Origin: Flavobacteriales bacterium UBA1995
GTDB lineage: Bacteria; Bacteroidota; Bacteroidia; Flavobacteriales_D; Sanyastnellaceae
DNA: 16,650 nucleotides
Assembly: GCA_002336475.1 (NCBI GenBank)
Contig: DDCX01000040.1
Span: 1-16,650, forward strand
Reading direction: 5' to 3'
Of this stretch, positions 14,101-16,650 are shown one piece after another (within the stretch, counting starts at the first letter, position 1; each line of letters opens with the position of its first letter). A model generated the notes under the pieces. It had not been told where the DNA came from. It saw nothing but the letters and a program-made list of their open reading frames with translations, and did no database searches. The position numbers and the translations under genes are program-made.

Positions 14101-14456
14101 CCTTTGCGGCTCACCTTCAGACTAAAGAAGTCCGTATCAAAAAAGCTGAATCCAAACGGAATGCCGATGTTATTGGTAAAACCTGTACCCGTCACATCCT
14201 GAACGACACCAGTTCCTATGGCAAGAGGCGGCGCATAAGCGATCGAATCAACATCATAACCTGTGGTCTCTGCCGAGCGCTCGAATTCCGGCACCACCCA
14301 GACACAAGAGTCTTGACATCCTGCCTCTAGTCCCTCGGGGCCCGTAAGAAAGCCGCAATCTTCCTGGGCGGTTAGCCCAGATATCGAAACCAGAGCCATC
14401 AAGGACAACACTCTGAGGCCGTGACAAAAGGGACACAAGAAATTCAAAATGCGCAT
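11130..14456 (-). CDS. Giant secreted surface protein with seven Cys-signature repeats and T9SS type B (gliding-associated) C-terminus
   Basis: This is a 1108-residue protein. ATG 14456 begins a signal peptide (RVLSLMALVSISGLTAQ); the open frame to 14903 lies antisense-like inside the upstream gene and is rejected as extension. The N-terminal region (about 30-250) has FGFSFFDTDFFSLKVSRKGF, SIMAPYAYI, RRFIISWEN and VEMHIGQF, a beta-sandwich layout common in Bacteroidota adhesins. A second globular region (about 300-450, SFNFPFEG, WTLTVQNAWGG) resembles a P-domain/jelly roll. Residues about 490-1025 are seven repeats of about 75 residues with GG.WSADCG.CL...G.FDP. The last 83 residues (VNIFTPNGDGKND, VFNRNGAVVYE, NDWDG, DGTHYFVLQL) are the T9SS type B / gliding-motility-associated sorting domain. 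It follows the haloperoxidase gene by 40 bp and is probably co-transcribed. An adhesin role is inferred. Confidence 0.88.
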   Translation of the reverse strand: MRILNFLCPFCHGLRVLSLMALVSISGLTAQEDCGFLTGPEGLEAGCQDSCVWVVPEFERSAETTGYDVDSIAYAPPLAIGTGVVQDVTGTGFTNNIGIPFGFSFFDTDFFSLKVSRKGFLTFNTNLTGSYNYPNQDLGSGNLPPNSIMAPYAYISNNGGEVRTQLQGEFPCRRFIISWENLPQTGCGSNLLVTQVVLFETSNKVEMHIGQFQSCSGITAVVGIQGGSGEGAYGPDAYNTGEFAIEDLAFSYAPNGATQTQLVYLVGDEVIGQGDSISVCIEENTELIIGANFPEILPPPPTPGSCDAIPEEACDTTMAYDFNLSANQTGSFNFPFEGELLGFAATNNWSTAGGSWPGDMSMSICDPSGSCGVIEGFSFDLPGVLIGDWPGNWNTTFGGFYEACFTVPNNLLEGDGNWTLTVQNAWGGSGSNVNFEGSVTLFYLCNLEPEEPDTSQFMASDTVMVQFAFESQNASFSILDLEGNPLNVLCSGDDEVSLEANTLGGTWSASCLGCLDNEGSIDPSQAPPGLLEVSYTLSGDCGDITEVEELQVGLTPNVNTGSIGALCPFADPVQLIGTPVGGSWEADCGDCLTGEGLFDPSTGSGAYSATYTFGTLCTATGEVAVNVGEAIAAELEDLNYCESIGAVQLDGDGLAGTWSADCGSCIQNSGSFSPPGPGTYEVSFMPGAGCGVESGATIVVDESLPIGSANLPEALCVDGAAVGLETDVPGGNWTSSGTGLNGDSFDPGAAPLGINVLTYEVENGSCTNSATFSTEVLPILSVSLQDEDPFCVNSSGGSINADVDLASEAFWSDLPNLVWSSDCGGCLSNNGVFDPGDAGEGTHSISIGYNDPLGCSVGATIEVLVAPAVDASIDNIPDLCESEGTQIFSAADGGGTWTSSCGSCLSPAGSFDPGIGAGNYTVTYTITDVCSDVDAVQITVVPQRDAAILVDVPNDELCIGVEEWQLGSIWAGGVWSADSPSGNDCIDPVTGMLNLEAAGVGTVTVTHVLEGLCGDSDTHVLDILSCSVELVNIFTPNGDGKNDRLVFKYIELYPQNILTVFNRNGAVVYEAEGYENDWDGDGAADGTHYFVLQLPEGVEHAGQLMIQR
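11385..12995 (-). repeat. Seven ~75-residue protein repeats with a C-x20-CxxC-x25-C signature
   Basis: First cysteines of the repeats fall at protein residues 490, 567, 641, 716, 791, 880 and 958, i.e. periods of 74-89. Repeats 1, 2, 3 and 6 have C-x20-C-x2-C-x24 to 26-C. Repeat 5 has longer spacers (31 and 28). Repeat 4 lacks both cysteines of CxxC (SSGTGL) but keeps the outer pair. Repeat 7 keeps the outer pair and one of the inner. These look like Ig/PKD-type beta domains. Confidence 0.85.
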
Positions 14457-14496
14457 CCTGAAAATTAGGACAATTACGGCATTGATTTTCCGCCCC

Positions 14497-16650
14497 TCAG
14501 GGACAGGATTCACCATAGCTCGCCAACAAGTCCAAGATGTCGTTGACACCAACCAGCTGGTCACCATTGACGTCGCCCGACAGATCGGGCCCGCTGTTCC
14601 CGAATTCGGCCAAAGACTCGAGCAAATCTGTTGCACCCACCACCCCGTCTCCATCGAGATCGAGGGGGCACAAGTCGATGACCGCAGTGGGGGCGAAGTA
14701 TTGGTTGACACGATTGAGCGCAAGTTCTGCGATTTCAACTCCCAATTGCCGTCCTGGAAAATCATCCGCAGGGGGGTGAATACCGCCCCAAATCCTCGAA
14801 AGGCTGCATTGGTCAGAAGCATCTCGGTAGGTTGCCCACTGCAGATTAAACGTCTGACTTGGACCTTCTTCAAAAACGAGGAACTGATTTTGAACCACCT
14901 CATATTCTCCCATTCCTCCTGGGAAATAAGGGCTACCGGTGATCGCCGTCATCACCTCAGCTGCCGCACGGGAAAAAGTACTGTGGCCGCTCACGTACCC
15001 AGCAAATGGCGGTGTCACAAAACTTGGCCTCTGATAAGGCCACCATTCTTCAGCCAAAATCCATCCCACTTCTGCTTCATCCCAAAATGGAGAAATGATG
15101 GCGTCCGGACCTTGCCAAGCATACACCTTGATTTTGCCCTGATTTCCACCAGCAGCAAGAGGGTCGCCAGCTTCCACCAGTTCTATCCGCCCCGGCACCA
15201 AAGGCATACCCCCTGGATGATACGAAGCCAAAGTAGAGTCGCTTCGCTGTCCCAAAGAAGCCATGTAGCGAATCGCTGATACGGGCCTTATGTAATCATA
15301 CAGGCCTTTGTGCGACCAAGCTGCAATCGCCGCATCGTGCATGGCGCCGCCGAGGGTCAAATAAGCGCGAACGGTATACCGCAGGGCATCCAGTGCCTCC
15401 CCTTCTCCAAGCCATTGTGAAGTAAAGTCCGGATGCTGCATGACCCCGTTCAACAGCACAAACCAGTGCCCCGGCGGAGTCTCACTGTCCGGGCCATCCG
15501 CCCAAAACTCAGCGAGCACCCTCGCATAATCACCGCGCGGAACAATGTTTGGGTCATAAGCTGCCCCTGTGACTGGATTCAGATCATGGCCTTCACTAAA
15601 GTCACCTCCTTCTAACCAATTGTAGAAAGTGTCCATTTCACTGAAACTGCCTGGGCCTGTAGCATTCAGGTCCCCCAAATTTCCAGGGCCTATATCCAAC
15701 ATGACCCCATCAGATGGATGCAGATGCGCACTCCAAAGTGCTACGAGTGAAAAACCCCAAGCATAGGCATCGGCAATGTCACCGACATCTTCCCCCTCAC
15801 CAAACAACGGAGGGGTACCACAATCCAAATAAAGCGGCCAATCCACACCATCCCGCTCTACCAATGTCAGGCTCGAATCCTCCAGAGCAAAAGTCTCTAC
15901 AGACCCCCATTCAGCGCCCTGAAAATCCGGCGTTTCACTCAGGACATTTCCCGATTGATCCACAAAGACGGGAATGGCCAAAGGTTGCCAAGCATTCGGA
16001 TCAATCAAACTTGGATTTCCCGACCCCGCCAACTCCAAATCAGGATTGATGGCTTCATAGTTTTCATTGGCATAATCGAGCAGCTCATTGGAACCATCCT
16101 GCAAACCAAATTGAATCAACTGTTCTCCGATGTAATTGCCCAACGCGGCTGGCCCATCAGAAATATTTTGCGATTGATACGACACATCATGGCCGAGTTC
16201 CAACATCAGTGCATCGAATGAGGCTAGCGCCTCATCGCTTCCCGGACTGTCTGCAAAGCGATGGTTCAGCAGCCGATAAACTGCAAAGCTCAGGGCCTCT
16301 TCTGTGGCTGAAGTTCTTTCAGCAGCATCCACTGGAATATCCAGCAAAGACGAATCAAGCGGACACTCGAAGCCCCGCCAAACATTGCCGACGAACACCG
16401 GCTCGTCTGCCTCATGGTAAAGGGCAAATGCGTCATACATCGCCATGGACGTATGAAAGAGGTTTCTTGCGTGAACTGTGGGCCGTGCGAAGTCTCCTCG
16501 GATGGCTTCCAAAAGCGCTTCATTCCATTGTCTGGCCACGGTTTCATCTACAGCACTGACCCTAGCCTCAGCAGGCGTCCCATAGAATGTAGGGTCTGGT
16601 TTTGCAACCTGCGAGGAGGCGCTAAACCCTGCATAAAACAAAAGAGCCAG
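14497..16650 (-). CDS. Secreted vanadium-dependent haloperoxidase / PAP2-superfamily enzyme with tandem dockerin-like tail (5' partial)
   Basis: 717 residues are visible, running off the right edge inside a signal peptide (LALLFYAGFSASSQ); the apparent TTG start at 16641 is not the true start. Counting from the edge, the vanadate/phosphate pocket motifs are intact: K448-x6-R455-P (KGLYDYIRP), SGH at 554-556 (YVSGHSTFS), and S618-R619-x5-H625 (SRIWGGIHPPADDFPGRQLG). K to R spacing 7 and R to H spacing 6 equal those of Curvularia chloroperoxidase (K353/R360, R490/H496). The usual PSGH proline is Val. Such enzymes oxidise halides with H2O2, or act as acid phosphatases; the sequence cannot decide which. 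Residues 661-717 are two dockerin-like EF-hand loops (DLDGDGVVGATDLL, DVNGDQLVGVNDILDLL) ending ESCP. The gene leads directly into the T9SS type B protein. Confidence 0.85.
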   Translation of the reverse strand: MALLFYAGFSASSQVAKPDPTFYGTPAEARVSAVDETVARQWNEALLEAIRGDFARPTVHARNLFHTSMAMYDAFALYHEADEPVFVGNVWRGFECPLDSSLLDIPVDAAERTSATEEALSFAVYRLLNHRFADSPGSDEALASFDALMLELGHDVSYQSQNISDGPAALGNYIGEQLIQFGLQDGSNELLDYANENYEAINPDLELAGSGNPSLIDPNAWQPLAIPVFVDQSGNVLSETPDFQGAEWGSVETFALEDSSLTLVERDGVDWPLYLDCGTPPLFGEGEDVGDIADAYAWGFSLVALWSAHLHPSDGVMLDIGPGNLGDLNATGPGSFSEMDTFYNWLEGGDFSEGHDLNPVTGAAYDPNIVPRGDYARVLAEFWADGPDSETPPGHWFVLLNGVMQHPDFTSQWLGEGEALDALRYTVRAYLTLGGAMHDAAIAAWSHKGLYDYIRPVSAIRYMASLGQRSDSTLASYHPGGMPLVPGRIELVEAGDPLAAGGNQGKIKVYAWQGPDAIISPFWDEAEVGWILAEEWWPYQRPSFVTPPFAGYVSGHSTFSRAAAEVMTAITGSPYFPGGMGEYEVVQNQFLVFEEGPSQTFNLQWATYRDASDQCSLSRIWGGIHPPADDFPGRQLGVEIAELALNRVNQYFAPTAVIDLCPLDLDGDGVVGATDLLESLAEFGNSGPDLSGDVNGDQLVGVNDILDLLASYGESCP

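Noticed and set aside
14457..14903. N-terminal extension of the 1108-residue surface protein
   Set aside because: It overlaps the end of the upstream haloperoxidase gene in another frame and has no domain character. A clean signal peptide starts at ATG 14456, 40 bp after the upstream stop.
14449..15279. 276-residue rightward open frame
   Set aside because: It lies entirely antisense to the haloperoxidase, whose active-site motifs are intact in the other frame; there is no recognisable domain.
16639..16641. TTG at 16641 as start of the haloperoxidase
   Set aside because: The frame stays open to the window edge and the residues before it (LAL) continue a hydrophobic signal peptide, so the real start lies outside the window.

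Overview
The window looks like a chromosomal piece of a marine-type Bacteroidota, most likely Flavobacteriales. The reasons are: (i) C-terminal sorting domains of the type IX secretion system (T9SS), type A at 2-1825 and type B (gliding-motility-associated) at 11130-14456; (ii) Asp/Cys-rich 'GCTDxxAxNY...DDGSCxY' modules; (iii) weak or absent Shine-Dalgarno sequences; (iv) large multidomain secreted proteins. Base composition is near 50% GC. No rRNA, tRNA, CRISPR array, transposase or phage gene was seen. Most of the coding capacity is for exported or cell-surface proteins. The one clear housekeeping gene is lpdA.

Layout, left to right. A large T9SS type A surface protein runs in from the left edge (2-1825, +) and ends at a perfect-palindrome terminator. 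It faces a secreted GH13 alpha-amylase-family enzyme with a CBM48-like front end, two C-terminal starch-binding-like repeats and a dockerin-like tail (1947-4889, -). Dihydrolipoyl dehydrogenase (4936-6324, +) diverges from the amylase and ends at a second strong terminator. A leftward block follows: a small two-helix membrane protein (6392-6772), a secreted protein of unknown function (6874-7767), and a membrane-anchored protein that may have an OB fold (7811-8224). A structured 193-bp gap separates these from a translationally coupled trio read in the order 10422 to 8418: a choice-of-anchor-V-like CxxCH protein, an NTF2-like lipoprotein and a DUF3575-like outer-membrane barrel. The stop and start codons in the trio overlap as TAATG and ATGA.

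A Dps/ferritin-like gene (10587-11126, +) diverges from the trio. It has lost nearly all ferroxidase ligands. It converges, with only 3 bp between stop codons, on a leftward pair that is probably one operon: a vanadium haloperoxidase-type secreted enzyme with a tandem dockerin-like tail (14497 to beyond the right edge), then a 1108-residue T9SS type B surface protein built from seven four-cysteine repeats (11130-14456).

The observations most worth a second look are: the ligand-less Dps; the near-identical dockerin-like tails ending in Cys-Pro on two unrelated secreted enzymes; the correlated cysteine losses in the seven-repeat protein; and the haloperoxidase/adhesin pairing. All functional names rest on motif reading from memory. 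No database search was possible.
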